A stretch of DNA of 64,000 nucleotides from Hydractinia symbiolongicarpus (GCF_029227915.1 NC_079888.1:20006001-20070000), one strand, 5' to 3'; positions 24,992 to 38,143 are shown, counted from the stretch's first letter. Made by a program: numbers and translations. The notes: generated by a model not told the origin, from the letters alone.

Positions 24992-26962
24992 AACTTTGGA
25001 CTGTCTCCTGATAAATGTGATAAAGGAGACATTTGGACTCCAAGAAATATCATTCTTGTTAACTTGACATGATTGCCGAAACTCAGCGATTACACTCAGC
25101 TCTGTGGTTGCGCTTCATTTAAGAATTAAGATAAAAAAAGTCATTTCTTTATTGTGGGACCAATCCTAGCCGTTATCGCGCGCTAAAGAAATAGCGAAAG
25201 TTTCAAGAACTACATTTTATTGACTTTCTAACGGTGTCAGTCCGTTTGAGTTACAACAGTTGGGTCACATATTCGTACCAACATGTATTTAGCGATGTTT
25301 TTCTGATATTACCAGGTTGCATCGCTTTTAACTATAAAACGATTGACCGTGGGACTTAATTGAGCTAACTTTGGACTGTCACCTGATAAATGTGATAAAA
25401 GAGACAATTGGACTCCAAGAAAAAACATTCTTCTTAATTTGAGATGATTGCCGAAACTCAGCGATTACACTGGGCTCTGTGGTAGCGCTTCATTTAAGAA
25501 TTATGATAAAAAAAGTTATTTTTTATTGTGGGATCAATCGTAGCCATTATCGCGCGCTGAGGAAATAGCGACAGTTTCAAAAACAACATTTCATTGACAT
25601 TCTAACGGTGCCAGTCCCTTTGAGTTTCAACGGTTGCGTCACATATTCGTACCAACATGTATTTAGCGATATTTTTTGATATTACTAGGTTGCATCGCTT
25701 TTAAGAATGAAACGATTGACTGCGGGACTTAATTAAACTGGTTCTGGACTGTGACCTGATAAATTTGAAGAATGAGACAATTGGACTCCAAGAAATAAAA
25801 TTCTTCTTAATTTGACGTGATTGCCGGAACTCAGCGATTACACTGGCCGCTGTGGTGGCGCTTCATTTAAGAGTTTAGATAAATAAGTCATTTTTTACTG
25901 TGGGACCAATCCTATCCGTTATCGCGCGCTGAAGAAATAGCGACAGTTTCAAAAACTACATTTCATTGACTTTCTAACGGTGTCAGTCCCTTTCAGTTAC
26001 AACGGTTTGGTCACAAATACGTACCAACATGTATTTAGCGATATTTTTCTGATATTACTAGGTTACGTCGCTTTTAACGATGAAACGATTGACTGTGGGA
26101 CTTAATTGAACTAACTTTGGACTGTCTCCTGATAAATGTGATAAAGGAGACAATTGGACTCCAAGAAGTAACATTCTTGTTAACTTGACATGATTGCCAA
26201 ATCTCAGCGATTACACTGGGCCCTGTGGTAGCGTTCATTTAAGAATTAAGTTAAAAAAAGTCATTTCTTTATTGTGGGACCAATCCTAGCCGTTATCGCG
26301 CGCTAAAGAAATAGCGACAGTTTTAAGAACTACATTTCATTGACTTTCTAACGGTGTCAGTCCGTTTGTGTTACAACGGTTGGGTCACATATTCGTACCA
26401 ACATGTATTTAACGATATTTTTCTGATATTACCAGGTTGCATCGCTTTTTAACTATGAAACGATTGACTGTGGGACTTAATTGAGCTAACTTTGGACTGT
26501 CACCTGATAAATGTGATAAAAGAGACAATTGGACTCCAAGAAAAAACATTCTTCTTAATTTGACATGATTGCCGAAACTCAGCGATTACACTGGCTCTGT
26601 GGTAGCGCTTCATTTAAGAATTATGATAAAAAAAGTCATTTTTTTATTGTGGGACCAATCCTATCCGTTATCGCGCGCTGAGGAAATAGCGACAGTTTCA
26701 AAAACTACATTTTATTGACTTTCTAACGGTGTCAGTCCCTTTCAGTTACAACGGTTTGGTCACAAATACGTACCAACATGTATTTAGCGATATTATTCTG
26801 ATATTACTAAGTTGCGTCGCTTTTAACTATGAAACGATTGACTGTGGGACTTAATTGAACTAACTTTGGACTGTCTCTTGATAAATGTGATAAAGGAGAC
26901 AAATGGACTCCAAGAAATAACATTCTTCTTAACTTGACATGATTGCCGAAACTCAGCGATTA
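24720..26962. repeat. 2,243-bp 6-monomer HOR, copy 1
   Basis: Monomer starts 24959, 25334, 25707, 26080, 26455 and 26829 are followed by matching starts at +2,243 (27202 to 29072). The copy carries a private extra T in the GCTTTTTAACTATG run at about 26,446. Shared rare words include GATCAATCGTAGCC and AAACTGGTTCTGG with AAATTTGAAGAATG. Confidence 0.92.
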
Positions 26963-29180
26963 CACTGGCCGCTGTGGTAGCGCTTCATTTAAGAGTTTAG
27001 ATAAATAAGTCATTTTTTACTGTGGGACCAATCCTATCTGTTATCGCGCGCTGAAGAAATAGCGACAGTTTCAAAAACTACATTTCATTGACTTTCTAAC
27101 GGTGTCAGTCCCTTTCAGTTACAACGGTTTGGTCACAAATACGTACCAACATGTATTTAGCGATATTTTTCTAATATTGCTAGGTTGCCTTGCTTTTAAC
27201 GATGAAACGATTGACTGTGGGTCTTAATTGAACTAACTTTGAACTGTCTCCTGATAAATGTGATAAAGGAGACATTTGGACTCCAAGAAATAACATTCTT
27301 GTTAACTTGACATGATTGCCGAAACTCAGCGATTACACTCAGCTCTGTGGTTGCGCTTCATTTAAGAATTAAGATAAAAAAAGTCATTTCTTTATTGTGG
27401 GACCAATCCTAGCCGTTATCGCGCGCTAAAGAAATAGTGACAGTTTCAAGAACTACATTTCATTGACTTTCTAACGGTGTCAGTCCGTTTGAGTTACAAC
27501 AGTTGGGTCACATATTCGTACCAACATGTATTTAGCGATGTTTTTCTGATATTACCAGGTTGCATCGCTTTTAACTATAAAACGATTGACCGTGGGACTT
27601 AATTGAGCTAACTTTGGACTGTCACCTGATAAATGTGATAAAAGAGACAATTGGACTCCAAGAAAAAACATTCTTCTTAATTTGAGATGATTGCCGAAAC
27701 TCAGCGATTACACTGGGCTCTGTGGTAGCGCTTCATTTAAGAATTATGATAAAAAAAGTTATTTTTTATTGTGGGATCAATCGTAGCCATTATCGCGCGC
27801 TGAGGAAATAGCGACAGTTTCAAAAACAACATTTCATTGACATTCTAACGGTGCCAGTCCCTTTGAGTTTCAACGGTTGCGTCACATATTCGTACCAACA
27901 TGTATTTAGCGATATTTTTTGATATTACTAGGTTGCATCGCTTTTAAGAATGAAACGATTGACTGTGGGACTTAATTAAACTGGTTCTGGACTGTGACCT
28001 GATAAATTTGAAGAATGAGACAATTGGACTCCAAGAAATAAAATTCTTCTTAATTTGACGTGATTGCCGGAACTCAGCGATTACACTGGCCGCTGTGGTG
28101 GCGCTTCATTTAAGAGTTTAGATAAATAAGTTATTTTTTACTGTGGGACCAATCCTATCCGTTATCGCGCGCTGAAGAAATAGCGACAGTTTGAAAAACT
28201 ACATTTCATTGACTTTCTAACGGTGTCAGTCCCTTTCAGTTACAACGGTTTGGTCACAAATACGTACCAACATGTATTTAGCGATATTTTTCTGATATTA
28301 CTAGGTTACGTCGCTTTTAACGATGAAACGATTGACTGTGGGACTTAATTGAACTAACTTTGGACTGTCTCCTGATAAATGTGATAAAGGAGACAATTGG
28401 ACTCCAAGAAGTAACATTCTTGTTAACTTGACATGATTGCCAAATCTCAGCGATTACACTGGGCCCTGTGTTAGCGTTCATTTAAGAATTAAGTTAAAAA
28501 AAGTCATTTCTTTATTGTGGGACCAATCCTAGCCGTTATCGCGCGCTAAAGAAAATAGCGACAGTTTTAAGAACTACATTTTATTGACTTTCTAACGGTG
28601 TCAGTCCGTTTGTGTTACAACGGTTGGGTCACATATTCGTACCAACATGTATTTAACGATATTTTTCTGATATTACCAGGTTGCATCGCTTTTAACTATG
28701 AAACGATTGACTGTGGGACTTAATTGAGCTAACTTTGGACTGTCACCTGATAAATGTGATAAAAGAGACAATTGGACTCCAAGAAAAAACATTCTTCTTA
28801 ATTTGACATGATTGCCGAAACTCAGCGATTACACTGGCTCTGTGGTAGCGCTTCATTTAAGAGTTATGATAAAAAAAGTCATTTTTTTATTGTGGGACCA
28901 ATCCTATCCGTTATCGCGCGCTGAGGAAATAGCGACAGTTTCAAAAACTACATTTTATTGACTTTCTAACGGTGTCAGTCCCTTTCAGTTACAACGGTTT
29001 GGTCACAAATACGTACCAACATGTATTTAGCGATATTATTCTGATATTACTAAGTTGCGTCGCTTTTAACTATGAAACGATTGACTGTGGGACTTAATTG
29101 AACTAACTTTGGACTGTCTCTTGATAAATGTGATAAAGGAGACAAATGGACTCCAAGAAATAACATTCTTGTTAACTTGA
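26963..29180. repeat. 2,243-bp 6-monomer HOR, copy 2
   Basis: Adjacent tandem copy of 24720-26962. It carries a private extra A (GAAAATAGCG at about 28,552) that offsets the extra T of copy 1, so the offset is unchanged on both sides. The copy runs into a 21-bp insertion at 29,181. Confidence 0.92.
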
Positions 29181-29201
29181 TTGCTTGATTAACTTGATCG
29201 A
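29181..29201. repeat. 21-bp insertion with TTAACTTGA duplication, copy 1
   Basis: The usual GTTAACTTGACATGATTGCC is interrupted after GTTAACTTGA by TTGCTTGA, a second TTAACTTGA and TCGA before CATGATTGCC resumes. The host monomer 29072 is 395 bp instead of 374. It looks like local slippage on the TTAACTTGA word. Confidence 0.9.
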
Positions 29202-30752
29202 CATGATTGCCGAAACTCAGCGATTACACTGGGCTCTGTGGTAGCGCTTCATTTAAGAATTAAGATAAAAAAAGTCATTTTTTTATTGTGGAACCAATCC
29301 TAGCCGTTATGGCGCGCTAAAAAAAAGCGACAGTTTCATGAAATACATTTCATTGACTTTCTAACGGTGTCAGTCCGTTTGAGTTTCAAAGGTTGTGTCA
29401 CATATTCGTACCAACATGTATTTAGCGATACTTTTTTGATATTACTAGGTTGCATCGCTTTTAGCAATGAAACATTGACTGTGGGACTTAATTGAACTAA
29501 CTTTGGGCTGTGACCTGATAAATGTGATAAATGAGACAATTGGACTCCAAGAAATAACATTCTTCTTAATTTGACGTGATTGCCGGAACTCAGCGATTAC
29601 ACTGGCTGCTGTGGTAGCGCTTCATTTAAGAGTTTAGATAAATAAGTCATTCTTTACTGTGGGACCAATCCTATCTGTTATCGCGCGCTGAAGAAATAGC
29701 GACAGTTTCAAAAACTTAATTTCATTGAATTTCTAACGGTGTCAGTCCGTTTCAGTTACAACGGTTTGGTCACGTATTCGTACCAACATTAGCGATATTT
29801 TTCTGATATTACTAGGTTGCATCGCTTTTAACTATGAAACGATTGACTGTGGGACTTAATTCAACTAACTTTGGACTCTGGCCTGATAAATGTGATAAAT
29901 GAGACAATTGGACACCAAGAAATAACATTCTTCTTAATTTGACATGATTGCCGAAACTCAACGATTACACAGGGCTCTGTGGTAGCGCTTCATTTAAGAA
30001 TTAAGTTAAAAAGAGTCATTTTTTTATTGTGGGAGCAATCCTAGACGTTATTGCGCGCTGAGGAAATAGCGACAGTTTCAAAAACTACATTTAATTGTCT
30101 TTCTAACGGTGTCAGTCCGTTTGAGTTTCAACGGTTGTGTCACATATTCGCAAAAACATGTATTTAGCGATATTTTTTTGATATTACTAGGTTGCATCGC
30201 TTTTAACAATGAAACGATTGACTGTGGGACTTAATTGAACTAACTTTGGACTGTGACCTGATAAATGTGAAAAATGAGACAATTGGACTCCAAGAAATAA
30301 CATTCTTCTTAATTTGACGTGATTGCCGGAACTCAGCGATTACACTGGCCGCTGTGGTAGCGCTTCATTTAAGAGTTTAGATAAATAAGTCATTTTTTAC
30401 TGTGGGACGAATCCTATCCGTTATCGCGCGCTGAAGAAATTGCGACAGTTTCAAAAACTACATTTCATTGACTTTCTAACGGTGTCAGTCCCTTTCAGTT
30501 ACAACGGTTTGGTCACAAATACGTACCAACATGTATTTAGCGATATTTTTCTAATATTACTAGGTTGCGTTGCTTTTAACGATGAAATGATTGACTGTGG
30601 GACTTAATTGAACTAACTTTGGACTGTCTCCTGATAAATGTGATAAAGGAGACAATTGGACTCCAAGAAATAACATTCTTGTTAACTTGACATGATTGCC
30701 AAATCTCAGCGATTACACTGGGCTCTGTGGTAGCGTTCATTTAAGAATTAAG

Positions 30753-30774
30753 ATAAAAAAAGTCATTTTTTTAT
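30753..30774. other. Perfect A/T dyad, representative copy
   Basis: Arms ATAAAAAAA and TTTTTTTAT flank the 4-nt loop GTCA, giving a 9-bp perfect inverted repeat able to form a hairpin or cruciform. The same dyad is seen at 11391-11412, 28869-28890 and 31218-31239. Many other monomers have a broken version with TTTCTTTAT on the right or a shorter A-run (AGATAAATAAG). A role is not shown by the sequence. Confidence 0.7.
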
Positions 30775-30934
30775 TGTGGGACCAATCCTAGCCATTATCG
30801 CGCGCTGAGGAAATAGCGACAGTTTCAAAAACTACATTTCATTGACTTTCTAACAGTGTCAGTCCGTTTGAGTTTCAACGGTTGTGTCACATATTCGTAC
30901 CAACATGTATTTAGCGATATTTTTCTGATATTAC

Positions 30935-31025
30935 ATATTATTACAATATTATTACTGATATTGTTACAACGGTTGGGTCACATATTCGTACCAACATGTA
31001 TTTAGCGATATTTTTCTGATATTAC
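30935..31025. repeat. 91-bp insertion: AT-rich ladder plus repeated monomer tail, copy 1
   Basis: Monomer 30582 is 465 bp instead of 374. After CTGATATTAC (ending 30,934) come three relatives of the same 10-12 bp word (ATATTATTAC, AATATTATTAC, TGATATTGTTAC). A second copy of the monomer tail, AACGGTTGGGTCAC through TGATATTAC, follows. The second tail is of a different subtype (GTTACAACGGTTGGG) from the one before it (GTTTCAACGGTTGTG). This looks like a non-homologous or slipped join between two monomers with short repeat synthesis at the seam. Confidence 0.9.
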
Positions 31026-34000
31026 CAGGTTGCATCGCTTTTAACTATGAAACGATTGACTGTGGGACTTAATTGAGCTAACTTTGGACTGTCACCTGAT
31101 AAATGTGATAAAAGAGACAATTGGACTCCAAGAAAAAACATTCTTCTTAATTTGACATGATTGCCGAAACTCAGCGATTACACTGGCTCTGTGGTAGCGC
31201 TTCATTTAAGAATTATGATAAAAAAAGTCATTTTTTTATTGTGGGATCAATCCTAGCCATTATCGCGCGCTGAGGAAATAGCGACAGTTTCAAAAACTAC
31301 ATTTCATTGACTTTCTAACGGTGTCAGTCCGTTTGAGTTTCAACGGTTGTGTCACATATTCGTACCAACATGTATTTAGCGATATTTTTCTGATATTACC
31401 AGGTTGCATCGCTTTTAACTATGAAACGATTGACTGTGGGACTTAATTGAACTAACTTTGGACTGTCACCTGATAAAAGTGATAAAAGAGACAATTGGAC
31501 TCCAAGAAAAAACATTCTTCTTAATTTGACATGATTGCCGAAACTCAGCGATTACACTGGGCTCTGTGGTAGCGCTTTATTTAAGAATTATGATAAAAAA
31601 AGTCATTTTTTTATTGTGGGACCAATCCTAGCCATTATCGCGCGCTGAGGAAATAGCGACAGTTTCAAAAACTACATTTCATTGACTTTCTAACGGTGTC
31701 AGTCCGTTTGAGTTTCAACGGTTGTGTCACATATTGGTACCAACATGTATTTAGCGATATTTTTCTGATATTACCAGGTTGCATCGCTTTTAACTATGAA
31801 ACGATTGACTGTGGGACTTAATTGAGCTAACTTTGGACTGTCACCTGATAAATGTGATAAAAGAGACAATTGGACTCCAAGAAAAAACATTCTTCTTAAT
31901 TTGACATGATTGCCGAAACTCAGCGATTACACTGGGCTCTGTGGTAGCGCTTCATTTAAGAATTATGATAAAAAAAGTCATTTTTTTATTGTGGGACCAA
32001 TCCTAGCAATTATCGCGCGCTGAGGAAATAGCGACAGTTTCAAAAACTACATTTCATTGACTTTCTAACGGTGTCAGTCCGCTTGAGTTTCAACGTTTGT
32101 GTCACATATTGGTACCAACATGTATTTAGCGATATTTTTTTGATATTACTAGGTTGCATCGCTTTTAACAATGAAACATTGACTGTGGGACTTAATTGAA
32201 CTAACTTTGGACTATGACATGATAAATGTGATAAATGAGACAATTGGTCTCCAAGAAATAACATTCTTCTTAATTTGACGTGATTGCCGGAACTCAGCGA
32301 TTACACTGGCCGCTGTGGTAGCGCTTCATTTAAGAGTTTAGATAAATAAGTCATTCTTTACTGTGGGACCAATCCTATCTGTTATCGCGCGCTGAAGAAA
32401 TAGCGACAGTTTCAAAAACTAAATTTCATTGAATTTCTAACGGTGTCAGTCCGTTTCAGTTACAACGGTTTGGTCACGTATTCGTACCAACATTAGCGAT
32501 ATTTTTCTGATATTACTAGGTTGCATCGCTTTTAACTATGAAACGATTGACTGTGGGACTTAATTCAACTAACTTTGGACTCTGGCCTGATAAATGTAAT
32601 AAATGAGACAATTGGACACCAAGAAATAACATTCTTCTTAATTTGACATGATTGCCGAAACTCAGCGATTACACAGGGCTCTGTGGTAGCGCTTCATTTA
32701 AGAATTAAGTTAAAAAGAGTCATTTTTTTATTGTGGGACCAATCCTAGACGTTATTGCGCGCTGAGGAAATAGCGACAGTTTCAAAAACTACCTTTCATT
32801 GTCTTTCTAACGGTGTCAGTCCGTTTGAGTTTCAACGGTTGTGTCACATATTCGCACCAACATGTATTTAGCGATATTTTTTTGATATTACTAGGTTGCA
32901 TCGCTTTTAACAATGAAACGATTGACTGTGGGACTTAATTGAACTAACTTTGGACTGTGACCTGATAAATGTGAAAAATGAGACAATTGGACTCCAAGAA
33001 ATAACATTCTTCTTAATTTGACGTGATTGCCGGAACTCAGCGATTACACTGGCCGCTGTGGTAGCGCTTCATTTAAGAGTTTAGATAAATAAGTCATTTT
33101 TTACTGTGGGACCAATCCTATCCGTTATCGCGCGCTGAAGAAATAGCGACAGTTTCAAAAACTACATTTCATTGACTTTCTAACGGTGTCAGTCCCTTTC
33201 AGTTACAACGGTTTGGTCACAAATACGTACCAACATGTATTTAGCGATATTTTTCTAATATTGCTAGGTTGCGTTGCTTTTAACGATGAAACGATTGACT
33301 GTGGGTCTTAATTGAACTAACTTTGGACTATGACATGATAAATGTGATAAATGAGACAATTGGACTCCAAGAAATAACATTCTTCTTAATTTGACGAGAT
33401 TGCCGGAACTCAGCGATTACACTGGCCGCTGTGGTAGCGCTAAATTTAAGAGTTTAGATAAATAAGTCAATTTTTACTGTGGGACCAATCCTAGCCGTTA
33501 TTGCGCGCTGAAGAAATAGCGACAGTTTCAAAAACTACATTTCATTGTCTTTCTAACGGTGTCAGTCCGTTTGAGTTTCAACGGTTGTGTCACATATTCG
33601 TACCAACATGTATTTAGCGATATTTTTTTGATATTACTAGGTTGCATCGCTTTTAACTATGAAACGTTGACTGTGGGACTTAATTGAACTAACTTTGGAC
33701 TGTGACCTGATAAATGTGATAAATGAGAAAATTGGACTCCAAGAAATAACATTCTTCTTAATTTGACGTGATTGCCGGAACTCAGCAATTACACTGGCCG
33801 CTGTGGTAGCGCTTCATTTAAGAGTTTAGATAAATAAGTCATTCTTTACTGTGGGACCAATCCTATCTGTTATCGCCCGCTGAAGAAATAGCGACAGTTT
33901 CAAAAACTAAATTTCATTGAATTTCTAACGGTGTCAGTCCGTTTCAGTTACAACGGTTTGGTCACGTATTCGTACCAACATTAGCGATATTTTTTTGATA

Positions 34001-34327
34001 TTACTAGGTTGCATCGCTTTTAACTATGAAACGATTGACTGTGGGACTTAAGTCAACTAACTTTGGACTGTGACCTGATAAATGTGAAAAATGAGACAAT
34101 TGGACTCCAAGAAATAACATTCTTCTTAATTTGACGTGGTTGCCGGAACTCAGCGATTACACTGGCCGCTGTGGTAGCGCTTCATTTAAGAGTTTAGATA
34201 AATAAGTCATTTTTTACTGTGGGACCAATCCTATCCGTTATCGCGCGCTGAAGAAATAGCGACAGTTTCAAAAACTACATTTCATTGATGTCTAACGGTG
34301 TCAGTCCGTTTGAGTTTCAACGGTTGT

Positions 34328-37300
34328 GTCACAAATACGTACCAACATGTATTTAGCGATATTTTTCTAATATTACTAGGTTGCGTTGCTTTTAACGATG
34401 AAATGATTGACTGTGGGACTTAATTGAACTAACTTTGGACTGTCTCCTGATAAATGTGATAAAGGAGACAATTGGACTCCAAGAAATAACATTCTTGTTA
34501 ACTTGACATGATTGCCAAATCTCAGCGATTACACTGGGCTCTGTGGTAGCGTTCATTTAAGAATTAAGATAAAAAAAGTCATTTTTTTATTGTGGGACCA
34601 ATCCTAGCCATTATCGCGCGCTGAGGAAATAGCGACAGTTTCAAAAACTACATTTCATTGACTTTCTAACAGTGTCAGTCCGTTTGAGTTTCAACGGTTG
34701 TGTCACATATTCGTACCAACATGTATTTAGCGATATTTTTCTGATATTACATATTATTACAATATTATTACTGATATTGTTACAACGGTTGGGTCACATA
34801 TTCGTACCAACATGTATTTAGCGATATTTTTCTGATATTACCAGGTTGCATCGCTTTTAACTATGAAACGATTGACTGTGGGACTTAATTGAGCTAACTT
34901 TGGACTGTCACCTGATAAATGTGATAAAAGAGACAATTGGACTCCAAGAAAAAACATTCTTCTTAATTTGACATGATTGCCGAAACTCAGCGATTACACT
35001 GGCTCTGTGGTAACGCTTCATTTAAGAATTATGATAAAAAAAGTCATTTTTTTATTGTGGGATCAATCCTAGCCATTATCGCGCGCTGAGGAAATAGCGA
35101 CAGTTTCAAAAACTACATTTCATTGACTTTCTAACGGTGTCAGTCCGTTTGAGTTTCAACGGTTGTGTCACATATTCGTACCAACATGTATTTAGCGATA
35201 TTTTTCTGATATTACCAGGTTGCATCGCTTTTAACTATGAAACGATTGACTGTGGGACTTAATTGAACTAACTTTGGACTGTCACCTGATAAAAGTGATA
35301 AAAGAGACAATTGGACTCCAAGAAAAAACATTCTTCTTAATTTGACATGATTGCCGAAACTCAGCGATTACACTGGGCTCTGCGGTAGCGCTTTATTTAA
35401 GAATTATGATAAAAAAAGTCATTTTTTTATTGTGGGACCAATCCTAGCCATTATCGCGCGCTGAGGAAATAGCGACAGTTTCAAAAACTACATTTCATTG
35501 ACTTTCTAACGGTGTCAGTCCGTTTGAGTTTCAACGGTTGTGTCACATATTGGTACCAACATGTATTTAGCGATATTTTTCTGATATTACCAGGTTGCAT
35601 CGCTTTTAACTATGAAACGATTGACTGTGGGACTTAATTGAGCTAACTTTGGACTGTCACCTGATAAATGTGATAAAAGAGACAATTGGACTCCAAGAAA
35701 AAACATTCTTCTTAATTTGACATGATTGCCGAAACTCAGCGATTACACTGGGCTCTGTGGTAGCGCTTCATTTAAGAATTATGATAAAAAAAGTCATTTT
35801 TTTATTGTGGGACCAATCCTAGCAATTATCGCGCGCTGAGGAAATAGCGACAGTTTCAAAAACTACATTTCATTGACTTTCTAACGGTGTCAGTCCGCTT
35901 GAGTTTCAACGTTTGTGTCACATATTCGTACCAACATGTATTTAGCGATATTTTTTTGATATTACTAGGTTGCATCGCTTTTAACAATGAAACGTTGACT
36001 GTGGGACTTAATTGAACTAACTTTGGACTATGACATGATAAATGTGATAAATGAGACAATTGGTCTCCAAGAAATAACATTCTTCTTAATTTGACGTGAT
36101 TGCCGGAACTCAGCGATTACACTGGCCGCTGTGGTAGCGCTTCATTTAAGAGTTTAGATAAATAAGTCATTCTTTACTGTGGGACCAATCCTATCTGTTA
36201 TCGCGCGCTGAAGAAATAGCGACAGTTTCAAAAACTAAATTTCATTGAATTTCTAACGGTGTCAGTCCGTTTCAGTTACAACGGTTTGGTCACGTATTCG
36301 TACCAACATTAGCGATATTTTTCTGATATTACTAGGTTGCATCGCTTTTAACTATGAAACGATTGACTGTGGGACTTAATTCAACTAACTTTGGACTCCG
36401 GCCTGATAAATGTAATAAATGAGACAATTGGACACCAAGAAATAACATTCTTCTTAATTTGACATGATTGCCGAAACTCAGCGATTACACAGGGCTCTGT
36501 GGTAGCGCTTCATTTAAGAATTAAGTTAAAAAGAGTCATTTTTTTATTGTGGGACCAATCCTAGACGTTATTGCGCGCTGAGGAAATAGCGACAGTTTCA
36601 AAAACTACCTTTCATTGTCTTTCTAACGGTGTCAGTCCGTTTGAGTTTCAACGGTTGTGTCACATATTCGCACCAACATGTATTTAGCGATATTTTTTTG
36701 ATATTACTAGGTTGCATCGCTTTTAACAATGAAACGATTGACTGTGGGACTTAATTGAACTAACTTTGGACTGTGACCTGATAAATGTGAAAAATGAGAC
36801 AATTGGACTCCAAGAAATAACATTCTTCTTAATTTGACGTGATTGCCGGAACTCAGCGATTACACTGGCCGCTGTGGTAGCGCTTCATTTAAGAGTTTAG
36901 ATAAATAAGTCATTTTTTACTGTGGGACCAATCCTATCCGTTATCGCGCGCTGAAGAAATAGCGACAGTTTCAAAAACTACATTTCATTGACTTTCTAAC
37001 GGTGTCAGTCCCTTTCAGTTACAACGGTTTGGTCACAAATACGTACCAACATGTATTTAGCGATATTTTTCTAATATTGCTAGGTTGCGTTGCTTTTAAC
37101 GATGAAACGATTGACTGTGGGTCTTAATTGAACTAACTTTGGACTATGACATGATAAATGTGATAAATGAGACAATTGGACTCCAAGAAATAACATTCTT
37201 CTTAATTTGACGAGATTGCCGGAACTCAGCGATTACACTGGCCGCTGTGGTAGCGCTAAATTTAAGAGTTTAGATAAATAAGTCAATTTTTACTGTGGGA

Positions 37301-38143
37301 CCAATCCTAGCCGTTATTGCGCGCTGAAGAAATAGCGACAGTTTCAAAAACTACATTTCATTGTCTTTCTAACGGTGTCAGTCCGTTTGAGTTTCAACGG
37401 TTGTGTCACATATTCGTACCAACATGTATTTAGCGATATTTTTTTGATATTACTAGGTTGCATCGCTTTTAACAATGAAACGTTGACTGTGGGACTTAAT
37501 TGAACTAACTTTGGACTGTGACCTGATAAATGTGATAAATGAGAAAATTGGACTCCAAGAAATAACATTCTTCTTAATTTGACGTGATTGCCGGAACTCA
37601 GCAATTACACTGGCCGCTGTGGTAGCGCTTCATTTAAGAGTTTAGATAAATAAGTCATTCTTTACTGTGGGACCAATCCTATCTGTTATCGCCCGCTGAA
37701 GAAATAGCGACAGTTTCAAAAACTAAATTTCATTGAATTTCTAACGGTGTCAGTCCGTTTCAGTTACAACGGTTTGGTCACGTATTCGTACCAACATTAG
37801 CGATATTTTTTTGATATTACTAGGTTGCATCGCTTTTAACTATGAAACGATTGACTGTGGGACTTAAGTCAACTAACTTTGGACTGTGACCTGATAAATG
37901 TGAAAAATGAGACAATTGGACTCCAAGAAATAACATTCTTCTTAATTTGACGTGGTTGCCGGAACTCAGCGATTACACTGGCCGCTGTGGTAGCGCTTCA
38001 TTTAAGAGTTTAGATAAATAAGTCATTTTTTACTGTGGGACCAATCCTATCCGTTATCGCGCGCTGAAGAAATAGCGACAGTTTCAAAAACTACATTTCA
38101 TTGATGTCTAACGGTGTCAGTCCGTTTGAGTTTCAACGGTTGT
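34328..38143. repeat. 3,816-bp tandem duplication, copy 2
   Basis: Adjacent copy of 30512-34327. Both copies carry GAGAAAATTGG (33,727 and 37,542), whereas the 13-kb-unit source at about 20,571 has GAGACAATTGG. The change therefore arose after the 13,153-bp duplication and before this one. Private changes in this copy include GGTAACGCTTC near 35,010, CTCTGCGGTAGCG near 35,380 and CTCCGGCCTG near 36,397. Confidence 0.95.
34751..34841. repeat. 91-bp insertion, copy 2
   Basis: Exact positional counterpart of 30935-31025 at +3,816, carried along by the 3,816-bp duplication. The host monomer 34398 is 465 bp. Confidence 0.9.

Larger units (their letters stand above)
19160..32312. repeat. 13,153-bp 35-monomer duplication unit, copy 1
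   Basis: Position 19,385 recurs at 32,538 (+13,153), and monomers 53-57 map one-for-one onto 88-92. Further right the match continues at +16,969 (monomers 57 to 81 map to 102 to 126) and then at +17,340 (30,582 to 47,922). These are the same 13,153-bp duplication displaced by a later 3,816-bp duplication and a 371-bp difference. The left edge lies between 19,158 (GGCTGCTG here against GGCCGCTG at 32,311) and 19,171. The corresponding right edge is 32,311-32,324, in the shared GCTGTGGTAGCGCTTC. Both copies of the 2,243-bp HOR lie inside. Confidence 0.93.
30512..34327. repeat. 3,816-bp tandem duplication, copy 1
   Basis: Monomer starts 30582, 31047, 31421, 31796, 32171, 32538, 32913, 33286, 33659 and 34026 recur at exactly +3,816. 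The unit straddles the 13,153-bp junction at about 32,313. The junction with copy 2 falls in the 6-bp word GTCACA at 34,328-34,333, common to both flanks: the left parent has TTGTGTCACATATTCG and the right parent TTGGTCACAAATACG. Private changes in this copy include ATGAAACATTG at 32,171 and CATATTGGTACC near 32,105. Confidence 0.95.

Noticed and set aside
30935-31025. Transposon or MITE insertion
   Set aside because: There are no terminal inverted repeats or target-site duplication, and all of it can be derived from local AT words plus a repeated monomer tail.
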